Positions 8,818 to 17,216 of a stretch of DNA of 64,000 nucleotides are shown one piece after another. The position numbers were made by a program, and so were the translations under genes. The first letter of the stretch is position 1. Each line of letters starts with the position of its first letter. Source of the stretch: Corallococcus sp. AS-1-6 (lineage in GTDB: Bacteria; Myxococcota; Myxococcia; Myxococcales; Myxococcaceae); assembly GCF_020037015.1 (NCBI RefSeq), contig NZ_JAIQDE010000029.1, forward strand, positions 61,689 to 125,688, given 5' to 3'. Under the pieces are notes generated by a model. The model was not told the DNA's origin. It worked only from the letters and a program-made list of their open reading frames with translations, and did no database searches.

Positions 8818-9900
8818 ATGGTGGGCATGGACGTGGACGCACCGTTCTCAGAGCAGTGGAGCCAGGACGACGCGCGCAACAGGCAGCAGGGCGTGGAGCG
8901 CAACGAGCTGCTGCAGGCGCCGAAGCACCGTCCCACGCGCATCGTCGCGATGGGCGGCGGGACGGGCCTGCCCATGGTGCTCAAGGGGCTGGCCCGCCGC
9001 GCGGCCCCCAAGGGCGGCCAGCCTGGCGTGGACATCACCGCGGTCGTGGCGATGAGCGACGACGGCGGCAGCTCCGGGCGCCTGCGCCGGCTGCACGGCG
9101 CGCTGCCCCCGGGGGACATCCGCAACTGCCTGGTGGCGCTCGCGGGCGGCAAGAGCGCGCTGAGGGACGTGTTCCAGTACCGCTTCGGCGGCGCGAAGGG
9201 GCTCGCGGGGCACGCGGTGGGCAACCTGCTCATCGCGGCGCTCGCGGAGCTGAAGGGCGACTTCCTGGAGGCGGTGCGGCTGTCCGGGGAGCTGCTGGGC
9301 GCCAAGGGCCAGGTGCTGCCCAGCACGCTCGCGTCCGTGCAGCTCGTGGCCCAGATGCATGACGACACGGAGGTCGTGGGCGAGCGCAACATCTGCCGCG
9401 CCCAGGGCCGCGTGCGCCGCGTGTCGCTCAGCCCCCGCTCACCGCCGGCGGTGGACGGCCTGCTGGAGGCCATCTACTCGGCGGACCTCATCGCCATCGG
9501 GCCGGGGTCGCTGTACTCGAGCGTGCTGCCCAACCTGCTGGTGGACGGCGTGGCCCAGGCGCTGAAGGAGACGCGCGCGCTGAAGGTCATGGTGGCCAAC
9601 CTGATGACCCAGCCGGGCGAGACGGACGGGATGAACTGCCTGGACCACGTGCAGGCCGTCATCGACCACGTGGGGCCGGTGCTGGACGCGGTGCTCGTCA
9701 ACGGCCGGATGCCTTCCGAGGAGTCCATCCAGCGCTATGCGCGCAAGGGCTCCTTCATGGTCACGGCGGAGACGCGGGAGCTGCTGTCCTCCGGGGTGAT
9801 TCCGGTGCAGGCGGATCTGCTCAAGGAAGGTTCCAAGATCCGACACGACAGCCGCAAGGTCGCCGCCTGCCTGCTGAAGATGGCGCGCAGCGGGTTGTAG
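8818..9900 (+). CDS. exoF: ExoF, YvcK/CofD-like protein
   Basis: 360 aa from ATG 8818, preferred over ATG 8788 because GAGGGGG precedes it by seven bases. The YvcK/GlmR signatures are present: VAMGGGTGLPMVLKGL, AMSDDGGSSGRLR, PGDIRNCLVAL and the later IGPGSLYSSVLPNLLV. YvcK proteins bind UDP-sugars such as UDP-GlcNAc and control carbon flow into cell-wall precursors; the fold is shared with CofD 2-phospho-L-lactate transferase. Inside the spore-coat operon it may balance nucleotide-sugar supply, but that is inference. Order and neighbours match M. xanthus exoF. Confidence 0.82.
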   Translation: MVGMDVDAPFSEQWSQDDARNRQQGVERNELLQAPKHRPTRIVAMGGGTGLPMVLKGLARRAAPKGGQPGVDITAVVAMSDDGGSSGRLRRLHGALPPGDIRNCLVALAGGKSALRDVFQYRFGGAKGLAGHAVGNLLIAALAELKGDFLEAVRLSGELLGAKGQVLPSTLASVQLVAQMHDDTEVVGERNICRAQGRVRRVSLSPRSPPAVDGLLEAIYSADLIAIGPGSLYSSVLPNLLVDGVAQALKETRALKVMVANLMTQPGETDGMNCLDHVQAVIDHVGPVLDAVLVNGRMPSEESIQRYARKGSFMVTAETRELLSSGVIPVQADLLKEGSKIRHDSRKVAACLLKMARSGL

Positions 9901-9936
9901 GCCGCCCTGTCCATCACCACCTTGGGGCCCTCGAAC

Positions 9937-11055
9937 ATGGAAGCCATTCAACTTTCGACCGCCTCCCAGGTCGTGGAAGTCAACGACCGGGCGGCCTTCA
10001 TGTCCCTGGAAGCCGAGTGGAACCAGCTCGTGGAGACGACCTCCCACGAGCTGTTCTACCGGCATGAGTTCCTGCGGCTGTGGCTGGACAACTTCGCCGC
10101 CGGGGCGCGCATGCGCGTGCTGCTGCTGCGCGGCGAGGACGGAGCGCTCACCGCCGCGCTGCCGCTGGTGGAGGAGCGCACGTCGATGTACGGCGTGCCC
10201 GTGCGCCAGCTCACCTCCGCGGCCAACGCGCACTCCTGCCGCTTCGACATGCTGGCGCGGGAGCCGGATGCCGCGGCCCGGGCCTTCCTCGCGCACCTGC
10301 GCGCGACGGGCGGCTGGGACGTGCTGCGGCTGACGGACGTGCCGGACGGCGGCGTGGGCTTCCGCCTGCTGGAGGCCGCGAAGCAGGGCGGGCTCCCGGT
10401 GGGCGAGTGGGAGTCGCTGCAATCGCCCTACGTGCCCCTGCCCGCGAAGAAGGACGCGTACTTCGCGAAGCTGCCGTCCAAGTTCAAGGCCAACTGCCGC
10501 CGCCGGCGCCGCAAGCTGGAGGAGAAGGGGAAGGTCACCTTCGAGCGCGTCCCTGGCGGGTTGGACCTGGAGGGCACGCTGGAGGAGGGGCTGCTGCTGG
10601 AGCAGAGCGGCTGGAAGGGCGCGAATGGCACGGCCATGGCGCAGGATGTGAAGACGCGCGGCTTCTACACGGAGCTGGCGCGGGACGCGGCCTACCGCAA
10701 CCGCCTGGCGCTGTACTTCCTGCGCCTGGACGGGCGCGCGGTGGCGTTCCAGTACGGCCTGGAGTTCGGCGGGCGCTACTTCCTGCTGAAGCCCGGCTAC
10801 GACGAGTCCCTGAAGGAATGCAGCCCGGGGCAGCTCCTGATGGAGGAGGTGCTGGGGGACTGCCTGGACCGGGGGCTCACCGAGTTCGATTTCCTGGGGC
10901 CGGACATGGTGTGGAAGCGCGACTGGACGGATCAGGTCCGGCGGCACACCTGGCTCTATGTGTTCAACGACACCGCCTTCGGCCGGGCCCTGTGCGCGGC
11001 GAAGTTCCGGTGGGTACCGGCGGCGAAAGAGGTGGTGGCGAGATGGAAGAAGTGA
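9937..11055 (+). CDS. exoG: ExoG, FemAB/GNAT-type N-acyltransferase
   Basis: 372 aa from ATG 9937. The ribosome binding site is weak (TTGGGGCC), so translation may depend on exoF. The central/C-terminal region has the pattern of the BioF2/FemAB-type acetyltransferase domain: a basic FKANCRRRRRKLEEKG segment, YFLRLDGRAVAFQYGLEFG, FLLKPGYDESLKECSPGQL and a final FDFLGPDMVWKRDW. It probably acylates an amino sugar of the spore-coat repeat unit, as proposed for M. xanthus ExoG; the acyl donor is unknown. Its last 13 bases overlap the next gene. Confidence 0.82.
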   Translation: MEAIQLSTASQVVEVNDRAAFMSLEAEWNQLVETTSHELFYRHEFLRLWLDNFAAGARMRVLLLRGEDGALTAALPLVEERTSMYGVPVRQLTSAANAHSCRFDMLAREPDAAARAFLAHLRATGGWDVLRLTDVPDGGVGFRLLEAAKQGGLPVGEWESLQSPYVPLPAKKDAYFAKLPSKFKANCRRRRRKLEEKGKVTFERVPGGLDLEGTLEEGLLLEQSGWKGANGTAMAQDVKTRGFYTELARDAAYRNRLALYFLRLDGRAVAFQYGLEFGGRYFLLKPGYDESLKECSPGQLLMEEVLGDCLDRGLTEFDFLGPDMVWKRDWTDQVRRHTWLYVFNDTAFGRALCAAKFRWVPAAKEVVARWKK

Positions 11056-12221
11056 AGTCGACCGACAGGCTGTTCGTGCCGTCCCTGCCCACGCTGTGGC
11101 CCAGCATGTTGGTGGCCCCGCCGCGCCCGGGGGCCCTGCCGCCGTTCTCGTCTCCCAACGCGCGCTACTTCTACTTCGCGCGCAACGCCGTCTGGCTGAC
11201 CATCAAGATGCTGCGCCTGGACGGCGGCGAGGTGCTGATGCCCGCCTACCACCACGGCGTGGAGGTGGAGGCGGTGGTGGACGCGGGCGCCATTCCGCGC
11301 TTCTACCGCGTGGGCAGCCGCTGGGACGTGGACGTGGCGGACGTGGCGAAGCGCATCACGCCGAAGACGCGCGCGCTCTACCTCATCCACTACGCGGGCT
11401 TCCCGGGGCCGGTGGACGCCATGCGCAAGCTGGCGGACGAGCACGGCATCCCGCTGATTGAGGACTGCGCGCTGTCGCTGCTGTCGTCCGACGGCGCGAC
11501 GCCGCTGGGCACCACGGGCGACGTGGGCATCTTCTGCCTCTACAAGACGCTCCCGGTACCCAATGGAGGCGCGCTGGTCGTCAACGGCAAGCGCTCCTAC
11601 AGCCTGCCGGAGCCGCCCGCGCCGCCGCTGGCGTCCACCTTCAGCCACACCGTGTCCGCGCTGCTGCAGAACCTGGAGCTGCGCGGCGGGGCGGTGGGCC
11701 GGGGGCTGCGCGGCCTGGTGCGCTCGGTGGGGCACGGCACGGTGAAGGCCGCGAGCATCGAGCGGGTGGCCACGGGCACGCAGCACTTCGACCGGCGGCA
11801 CGTGGACCTGGGCATGAGCCCGCTGACGAAGCGGATTGCCCTGGCGCAGGACCTGGAGGCCATCGTCGAGGCGCGCCGCCGCAACTACTTCCTCCTGCTG
11901 GGCCGGCTGCGCGACGTGTCGCCGCCGCTCTTCAACCAGTTGCCCCCGGGCGTCAGCCCCCTGTTCTACCCGATGGTGGTGCAGGACAAGGAGCTGCTGC
12001 TGGCGAAGCTGCGCGAGAGGGGCATCGACGCCATCGACTTCTGGAAGCGCTTCCATCCCGCGTGCGACCCGTCGGAGTTCCCGGAGGTCGCGCAGTTGCG
12101 GCGCACCATCCTGGAGATTCCCTGCCACCAGGACCTGACGCCGGAGGTGATGGGGCAGGTGGTGGACGTGGTCCGGGAGGCGCTGAAGTCCGAGCGCCGG
12201 CCGAGCAAGCGCGCGTCGTGA
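11043..12221 (+). CDS. exoH: ExoH, DegT/DnrJ/EryC1/StrS-type sugar aminotransferase
   Basis: 392 aa from ATG 11043, which overlaps the exoG stop by 13 bases in another frame. It has the PLP-dependent fold type I layout of sugar aminotransferases: an N-terminal substrate loop, GGEVLMPAYHHG, TRALYLIHYAGFPG, LIEDCALSLLSS (PLP Asp) and the presumed PLP lysine in FCLYKTLPVPNGG, about residue 170. It would make an amino sugar from a keto-sugar nucleotide for the spore-coat polymer. It lies between two FemAB-like acyltransferases that could then acylate the new amine. Confidence 0.85.
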   Translation: MEEVKSTDRLFVPSLPTLWPSMLVAPPRPGALPPFSSPNARYFYFARNAVWLTIKMLRLDGGEVLMPAYHHGVEVEAVVDAGAIPRFYRVGSRWDVDVADVAKRITPKTRALYLIHYAGFPGPVDAMRKLADEHGIPLIEDCALSLLSSDGATPLGTTGDVGIFCLYKTLPVPNGGALVVNGKRSYSLPEPPAPPLASTFSHTVSALLQNLELRGGAVGRGLRGLVRSVGHGTVKAASIERVATGTQHFDRRHVDLGMSPLTKRIALAQDLEAIVEARRRNYFLLLGRLRDVSPPLFNQLPPGVSPLFYPMVVQDKELLLAKLRERGIDAIDFWKRFHPACDPSEFPEVAQLRRTILEIPCHQDLTPEVMGQVVDVVREALKSERRPSKRAS

Positions 12222-12301
12222 GGGAACAGGGGCTGGCTCCCGGGTTGCAATGGCCCCCGGGGGCCGGGGCATTGCTTCGGGAAAGGCATCAGGGTGACGC
12301 G

Positions 12302-13498
12302 GTGATCCGCGAAGACGAGTTGACGTCGGGGCCAAGGTTGACGCCGCGGTTGGACGTGGCGGCGGTGGGCAGTGCCTCGCGGCTGGCGGGGATGCGGGCG
12401 GAGTGGAACGCGCTCTTGGACGCGAGCACGGCCGGTCCGTTCAACGCGTGGGAGTGGCTGTACCCGTGGTGCCGGCGCATCGCGCCCGACGTGCGGCCGC
12501 TGGTGCTGACGGCGCGCGACAGGCTGGGCACGCTGGTGGGGCTGCTGCCGCTGGGCTTGGAGCACCGCTGGGTGAACGGCGTGCGCGTGCGGCGCCTGGG
12601 CTTCCTGGGTGAGACGCACGTGGGCAGCGACTACCTGGACGTGGTGGCGCGCAAGGGCCGCGAGGCGGAGGTGGCCCGGGCGTTCTTCAACGTGCTCCAG
12701 GGGCTGCGCGACGAGTGGGACGTGCTGGACTTGACGGACCTGCGCGAGGGGTCGACGACGCTCGGCGTGGCGCGCGAGGTGTTCGGCGACGTGCGCGTGA
12801 CGGAGCGCTACGTGTGCCCGTACGAGACGCTGGTGCCGGGCGAGCCGTTCGATGCGTTCTTGAAGCGCACGGGGCGGCGGGACAACTACCTGCGCCGGCG
12901 CAAGTGGCTGGAGAAGCAGGACGGCTACCGCATTGAGCGCACGGACGCGCCGGGCGCGCTGTCCGGGCCCATGACGGACTTCTTCCGGCTGCACGCGCTG
13001 CGCTGGTCCTCGGATGGCGGTTCGCAGGGCATCAAGGGCGCCGGGGTGGAGGCGTTCCACCGGGACGCGACGCAGTGGCTGGCGGAGCGGGGCCGGCTGC
13101 GGATGTACACGATGAAGGTGGGCGGCCAGGCGGTGGCGTCCGTGTACGGCATCCTGCATGGCCAGACGTTCGTGTACTTCCAGTCCGGCTATGACCCGGC
13201 GTGGCGCAACCGCAGCGTGGGCCTGGTGCTGGTGGGCGAGACGTTCAAGGACGCCATCGAGATGGGCCTGACGGAGTACGACTTCCTGCGAGGCACGGAG
13301 ACGTACAAGTCCGACTGGGTGACGAAGCAGCGCCAGACGGTGTCCCTGCGCGCGCACGGCGCGGGCTTCGCGGGCACCTGGTTCACCCGCTCCGAGGAGT
13401 GGGCCCGGCAGACGCGCAACGCGGTGAAGGGTGTCCTGTCCGACGAGCTGGTGGAGAAGGTGCGCCGGTTCCGCCGGCGGAAGGCCGCGGTGAATTGA
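12302..13498 (+). CDS. exoI: ExoI, FemAB/GNAT-type N-acyltransferase
   Basis: 398 aa from GTG 12302; the frame is open upstream into exoH, but no earlier start has better support. The domain layout parallels ExoG: AEWNALLDAS near the N-terminus, VRRLGFLGETHVGSDYLD, a basic RRDNYLRRRKWLEKQ segment, VGGQAVASVYGILHG, VYFQSGYDPAWRNRSVG and YDFLRGTETYKSDW. ExoG and ExoI are therefore distant paralogues flanking the aminotransferase. Probable N-acylation of a spore-coat amino sugar, as assumed for the M. xanthus homologue. Last gene of the recognised exoA-I block. Confidence 0.82.
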   Translation: MIREDELTSGPRLTPRLDVAAVGSASRLAGMRAEWNALLDASTAGPFNAWEWLYPWCRRIAPDVRPLVLTARDRLGTLVGLLPLGLEHRWVNGVRVRRLGFLGETHVGSDYLDVVARKGREAEVARAFFNVLQGLRDEWDVLDLTDLREGSTTLGVAREVFGDVRVTERYVCPYETLVPGEPFDAFLKRTGRRDNYLRRRKWLEKQDGYRIERTDAPGALSGPMTDFFRLHALRWSSDGGSQGIKGAGVEAFHRDATQWLAERGRLRMYTMKVGGQAVASVYGILHGQTFVYFQSGYDPAWRNRSVGLVLVGETFKDAIEMGLTEYDFLRGTETYKSDWVTKQRQTVSLRAHGAGFAGTWFTRSEEWARQTRNAVKGVLSDELVEKVRRFRRRKAAVN

Positions 13499-13534
13499 CG
13501 CCTGGTGGCGGCGCGGCGGATCCTGGCGGGTGCC

Positions 13535-14497
13535 GTGGAGAAGCTGCGCTGCGCTGTCCTGGATGACTATCAGGGTGTTTCGACAAGGCTCGCGGACTGG
13601 TCTTCCGTGAGCGGACAGGTCGAGGTGACGGTGTTCCGCGAGCACTTCTCCGGTGAGGAGGAGTTGGTCGCGGCGCTGTCGCCGTTCGACCTGCTCGTCG
13701 TCATGCGGGAGCGCACGCCGTTTCCGAAGGCGCTGATTGAACGGCTGCCACGGCTGCGGCTGCTGGTGACGACGGGGATGCGGAATGCGTCCATCGACGT
13801 GGCCGCGGCCACCGCGCGCGGCGTGACGGTGTGCGGGACGGCGAGCGCGACCGAGCCTCCGGTGGAGCTGACGTGGGCGTTGCTGCTGGCGCTCGCGAGG
13901 AACGTGGTGGGGGAGAGCACCGCGTTCCGGCAGGGTGGCCCGTGGCAGCACTCCGTGGGCGTGGACCTGCACGGGAAGCGGCTGGGGCTCCTGGGCCTGG
14001 GGAAGATTGGGAGCAGGGTGGCCCGGGTGGGGGCGGCGTTCGGGATGGACGTGGTCGCGTGGAGCCCGAACCTCACGGACGCGAGGGCCGCGGAGGTGGG
14101 GGTGACGCGGGCCGCGTCGAAGGAGGCGCTCCTGGAGACGAGCGACTTCGTGTCCATCCACCTGGTGCTGGGCGAGCGCTCGCGGGGGCTGGTGGGGCGC
14201 GCGGAGCTCGCGAGGATGCGGCCCACGGCGTACCTCATCAACACGTCGCGCGCGGCCATCGTGGATCTGGCGGCGCTGGTGGAGGCGTTGCAGCAGGGCG
14301 TCATCGCGGGGGCGGCGGTGGATGTCTTTGAGACGGAGCCGGTGCCCGTGGACGACGTGCTGCGGAAGTTGCCGAACCTGCTCGCGACGCCGCACCTGGG
14401 TTACGTGTCCCAGGGGAACTACGCGACTTACTGCCGTGAAGCCGTGGAGGACATCCGCGCGTTCTTGGATGGCGCTCCCATCCGCAGGCTGGGGTGA
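13535..14497 (+). CDS. D-isomer-specific 2-hydroxyacid dehydrogenase
   Basis: 320 aa if the GTG at 13535 is used; GTG 13505 is an alternative and neither has a good ribosome binding site. The NAD-binding motif LGLLGLGKIGSRVARVG is followed by the family signatures INTSRAAIVDLAALVEAL and GAAVDVFETEPVP. The catalytic His is in ATPHLGYVS and the Arg lies in the NTSRA region. It reduces a 2-keto acid or oxidises a D-2-hydroxy acid using NAD(P)H; the substrate cannot be told. It follows exoI by only 36 bases, so it may be co-transcribed, although it is not part of the defined exo set. It converges with the next gene three bases apart. Confidence 0.85.
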   Translation: MEKLRCAVLDDYQGVSTRLADWSSVSGQVEVTVFREHFSGEEELVAALSPFDLLVVMRERTPFPKALIERLPRLRLLVTTGMRNASIDVAAATARGVTVCGTASATEPPVELTWALLLALARNVVGESTAFRQGGPWQHSVGVDLHGKRLGLLGLGKIGSRVARVGAAFGMDVVAWSPNLTDARAAEVGVTRAASKEALLETSDFVSIHLVLGERSRGLVGRAELARMRPTAYLINTSRAAIVDLAALVEALQQGVIAGAAVDVFETEPVPVDDVLRKLPNLLATPHLGYVSQGNYATYCREAVEDIRAFLDGAPIRRLG

Positions 14498-14500
14498 GGC

Positions 14501-15055
14501 TCAGGGGAGGTTGTCTGGATAGCTGGTGAAGAGGGCGTGGAAGAGCGTCGTTTTCGGAGGGGACTTCCAGCCCACGAAGACGGGTGCTGGATGGTTGGCG
14601 ATATCTGGGGGCAGCAGGCTCAACCCCATCGTGGACTCCATGAGTCTCGCCATCGTGACCGCTGGCTCCACCGCGGGAGGCTCCAGGTCGAGCTGCCGGA
14701 AGATGCGGCGCTCGCCGTATTCAAACTGGACCCGATACACCGTGTAGACCGGCGCGATGATGCTGGCGCAGCCGACGTAGACCCAGTGCAGGCCGGAACG
14801 CTCACGGTCCCGACTTGGATAGATGGCGCACCAGAAGCATCCATCCCGAGACGTCGTGATGTCTCCGATGGGGTTCTGGGGAAATGCTTGATCGAGCTGA
14901 TCCATCAATACGTCCCAGGGCCCAGGCTCCGCGAGCTTCTTGCGCCAGAGTGCATGAAGCACATGTTCTTCGGGGCTGGGTTCCTGATTGGGATCTTCAT
15001 ACGAGGGCCAATAGGTTCTCGCTATCTCCAGCAACTCCTTGGTGGATGGAACCAT
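14501..15055 (-). CDS. Uncharacterised cytosolic protein downstream of a lipoprotein gene
   Basis: 184 aa, ATG at 15055, three bases after the stop of the upstream lipoprotein gene, so the two are almost certainly co-translated. No signal peptide or membrane segment; mixed alpha/beta composition rich in Trp, Tyr and Pro, with a central SRDGCFWCAIYPSRD stretch. Base composition is visibly less GC-biased than the neighbours. No family recognised. The layout (small lipoprotein followed by a soluble partner) resembles myxobacterial lipoprotein toxin/immunity pairs such as SitA/SitI, but there is no sequence proof of that. Confidence 0.6.
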   Translation of the reverse strand: MVPSTKELLEIARTYWPSYEDPNQEPSPEEHVLHALWRKKLAEPGPWDVLMDQLDQAFPQNPIGDITTSRDGCFWCAIYPSRDRERSGLHWVYVGCASIIAPVYTVYRVQFEYGERRIFRQLDLEPPAVEPAVTMARLMESTMGLSLLPPDIANHPAPVFVGWKSPPKTTLFHALFTSYPDNLP

Positions 15056-15058
15056 GGG

Positions 15059-15568
15059 CTACCTGCCTCCGCTGGTGGTCGGCCCCGTGGGTGTCACGAC
15101 CACGGGCTCAATGCCTTGGGCACAGACCTTGGGAACACGTGCACCCGCAATGGCGGCCTTGAGCGTGAGTTCGTAGAAAGTCTTGAACTCCTCACAGGCG
15201 ATTCCGATCGGCGTAGCTGGCGTGACACCAGAAAAGGTGACCCTTGCTGCCTGGTTCGCGCAGCTCGCGGAGAGGCTCTGGGCTTGCTCCATGGAGATCG
15301 CTCCCTGCGCACCATTGGCAATGGGCATCTCCACGCCGAACCTGCAGTAGAACAATTCTCCCGTGTCGCGGGCGATGCCGACGTGGAGGCATGCCGCCAT
15401 CCATCCGCCCGGCTTCTTCCCGCGTTGCTTCACCACTTCATGAAAGACGAAGTGACGGGGGCGCAGGGCGCCTTCCACATACGTCGCGGAACCGCCCGTC
15501 GCGCAGGCGGATGACAACGCGACGCCGCACAGCGCGACAGCGGCCTTCCAGCAGCCGGATGCACCCAT
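15059..15568 (-). CDS. Putative lipoprotein of unknown function
   Basis: 169 aa from ATG 15568 with GGAGGTGGG seven bases upstream. Signal peptide with lipobox SSAC at about residues 19-22. The mature part begins ATGGSATYVEG and contains four more cysteines, suggesting disulfide-stabilised periplasmic or surface exposure. It loosely recalls the lineage-specific lipoprotein families of myxobacteria (TIGR02269-like/SitA type), but I cannot confirm membership. Codon use is less GC-extreme than in flanking exo and ccm genes. It forms a tight pair with the downstream cytosolic gene. Confidence 0.6.
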   Translation of the reverse strand: MGASGCWKAAVALCGVALSSACATGGSATYVEGALRPRHFVFHEVVKQRGKKPGGWMAACLHVGIARDTGELFYCRFGVEMPIANGAQGAISMEQAQSLSASCANQAARVTFSGVTPATPIGIACEEFKTFYELTLKAAIAGARVPKVCAQGIEPVVVTPTGPTTSGGR

Positions 15569-15597
15569 GGCCCACCTCCAGGGGTGACACACTTCAC

Positions 15598-15617
15598 GGG
15601 GCCGGAAGCCCGGCCCC
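15598..15617 (-). terminator. Hairpin after the ccm operon
   Basis: GGGGCCGG and CCGGCCCC form an 8-bp GC-only stem with a four-base loop, about 20 bases beyond the stop of the last ccm gene. No T-tract follows on the minus strand, so it may end transcription weakly or stabilise the 3' end. It also lies in the promoter side of the lipoprotein gene. Confidence 0.45.
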
Positions 15618-15637
15618 TCACGGCGCACAGCCTACGC

Positions 15638-16594
15638 CTACTGCTGCGCGACCTCCGCGCGCAGTTGGGCGATGGCGGGCGCCAACTGCGGCGGCTGCAT
15701 GTTCTTGGGCACTTCCACCGTGAAGCGTTCGAAATGCTCCAGCGCCCCGGCCTTGTCGCCCCGGCGCAGCGACAGGCTGCCCAGGAAGATGAGCGCCTCC
15801 TGCGCGTCCGGCCACGTGTCCACCAGCTCCGTCAGCTCCGCTTCCGCGCCCTGCAGGTCGCCCTGCGACGCCGCGCGCAGCACGCCCCGGTGCACCCGCA
15901 GCTCCACGTTGAACGGATCCACCGCCAGGCCCTTCAGCGTCACCTTCAGCGCTTCGTCGAACTGCTGCTGACGGATGAGCTCGTGGCTCAGCATCGACGC
16001 GGCCTCCACGTCGCCCGGGTTCGACGCCAGCCGCTGACGCGCCTGCTCCAGCTCGTCGTTCACCTCGGGCATCTGCTGCATCTGCTGCTGGGCCATGCCC
16101 GGCGGCGTCGCGCCCGTGCCCATCTGGCCCTCCTCCCGCGGCTTCTGCTCCGACACGAGCAGGTAGCCCAGCCCGCCGAAGAACACGACCACGCCCGCGC
16201 CCCACATCGCGCCCACCATCTGCGGGTTGCGCGACGCCCAGCCCGTGGGCGCCGGTACGTTGCGCGCGGGCGCCTTCACTCCCGCCGCCTGCCGCTTCTG
16301 GTGCTCGTCCTTCGCGCGCAGCGCCGCGGCCGCTTCCTTCTCCAGCCGCGCCTTCTCCGCCGTGTAGTGCTCCGCGGTGAAGTGGTGCTTCTCCGCCTCC
16401 AGCGTGCGCAGTTGCTCGATGAGCGACTGCGCCCGCTGCGCCAGGTCGTCCACCGTGCCGTCCGTCTTCGGCGTCGTGTCCGGCAGCGCGCTCCCCGTCT
16501 TCATCTTCATGTAGAGGAGCCACGCGGCCGCCAGCACGAAGGCGACCGAGAGGACGATGATTCCGGGCAACCAGTTGGTGGGCTCGGGCTGCAT
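15638..16594 (-). CDS. CcmI-like TPR cytochrome c biogenesis protein
   Basis: 318 aa from ATG 16594. Membrane helix at residues ~10-28, a charged coiled-coil segment (~50-105), a second hydrophobic segment (~130-150) and a C-terminal set of TPR-like repeats (~180-310) including NPGDVEAASMLSHELIRQ and ALIFLGSLSLRRGDKAGALE. This two-helix plus TPR layout is that of CcmI/CycH, which presents apocytochrome c to the CcmF/CcmH heme lyase in the periplasm. It lies three bases downstream of ccmH, which supports the role. Assignment rests on layout rather than a diagnostic motif. Confidence 0.75.
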   Translation of the reverse strand: MQPEPTNWLPGIIVLSVAFVLAAAWLLYMKMKTGSALPDTTPKTDGTVDDLAQRAQSLIEQLRTLEAEKHHFTAEHYTAEKARLEKEAAAALRAKDEHQKRQAAGVKAPARNVPAPTGWASRNPQMVGAMWGAGVVVFFGGLGYLLVSEQKPREEGQMGTGATPPGMAQQQMQQMPEVNDELEQARQRLASNPGDVEAASMLSHELIRQQQFDEALKVTLKGLAVDPFNVELRVHRGVLRAASQGDLQGAEAELTELVDTWPDAQEALIFLGSLSLRRGDKAGALEHFERFTVEVPKNMQPPQLAPAIAQLRAEVAQQ

Positions 16595-16597
16595 GGC

Positions 16598-17101
16598 TTA
16601 GCGCTCCAGCTCCCGGCGCACGGCCTGGAGGTAGGGGTCCGCTTCGTCCGTGGACGGCGCGGGCGTGGAAGGGGAGGGGACCGGCGCGGCGTCCGCGGGC
16701 GCGGCGCCCTCGGGCAATGGCTGACGCTGCTTCAGGATGACGAAGAGGCCGCCCAGCACCAGCGCGACGGGCCCCAGCCACACGAACCAGTTGAAGCCCT
16801 CCGCGCGCGGCTCCAGCAACACCCACTCGCCGTAGCGCGCCACGAAGTAGTCGACGATTTCGGTGTCCGTCTTTCCGTCGGAGACCAGCTCGCGCACCTT
16901 GTCCAACTGCGCGCGCGCCATGGACGACGGGCTGTCCGCCACCGACAGGCCCTGGCACACCGCGCAGCGCAGCTTCTTCGCCAACTGCTGGACCCGCGCC
17001 TCCTGGGCCGGCGCGAGCGGTTCACTCGCGGCCTGCTGCGGTGCGAACTGCCCCGTGGCAAGGCTCAGGGCGAGGGTCAACGAGACGAGGACGGCATTCA
17101 T
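16598..17101 (-). CDS. ccmH: Cytochrome c-type biogenesis protein CcmH
   Basis: 167 aa with signal peptide and the defining LRCAVCQGLSVADS motif at about residues 43-56; the CxxC thiols reduce apocytochrome heme-binding cysteines. The next segment, ELVSDGKTDTEIVDYFVARYGEWVLLEP, matches the CcmH three-helix core; a single membrane helix follows (~115-135), then a Pro/Ala-rich tail. It acts at the periplasmic face with CcmF and CcmI. It lies 115 bases downstream of the zinc-ribbon gene, in the same direction. Confidence 0.92.
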   Translation of the reverse strand: MNAVLVSLTLALSLATGQFAPQQAASEPLAPAQEARVQQLAKKLRCAVCQGLSVADSPSSMARAQLDKVRELVSDGKTDTEIVDYFVARYGEWVLLEPRAEGFNWFVWLGPVALVLGGLFVILKQRQPLPEGAAPADAAPVPSPSTPAPSTDEADPYLQAVRRELER

Positions 17102-17216
17102 CGGGGGCTCCAGCGGGGGCCGTCCCTAACTACCGCCCCCTGACGGGTATTGCACACGGAATCCTGGGCCGCACGCCCGCCGCCCGGGCAGCCCCTCCGA
17201 CGGAAAGGCAAGGGGC

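Noticed and set aside
11966..14395. An 809-codon open frame antisense to exoH, exoI and the dehydrogenase gene
   Set aside because: High-GC shadow frame rich in Arg, His, Gly and Pro, with no recognisable motifs; the opposite strand carries well-supported genes.
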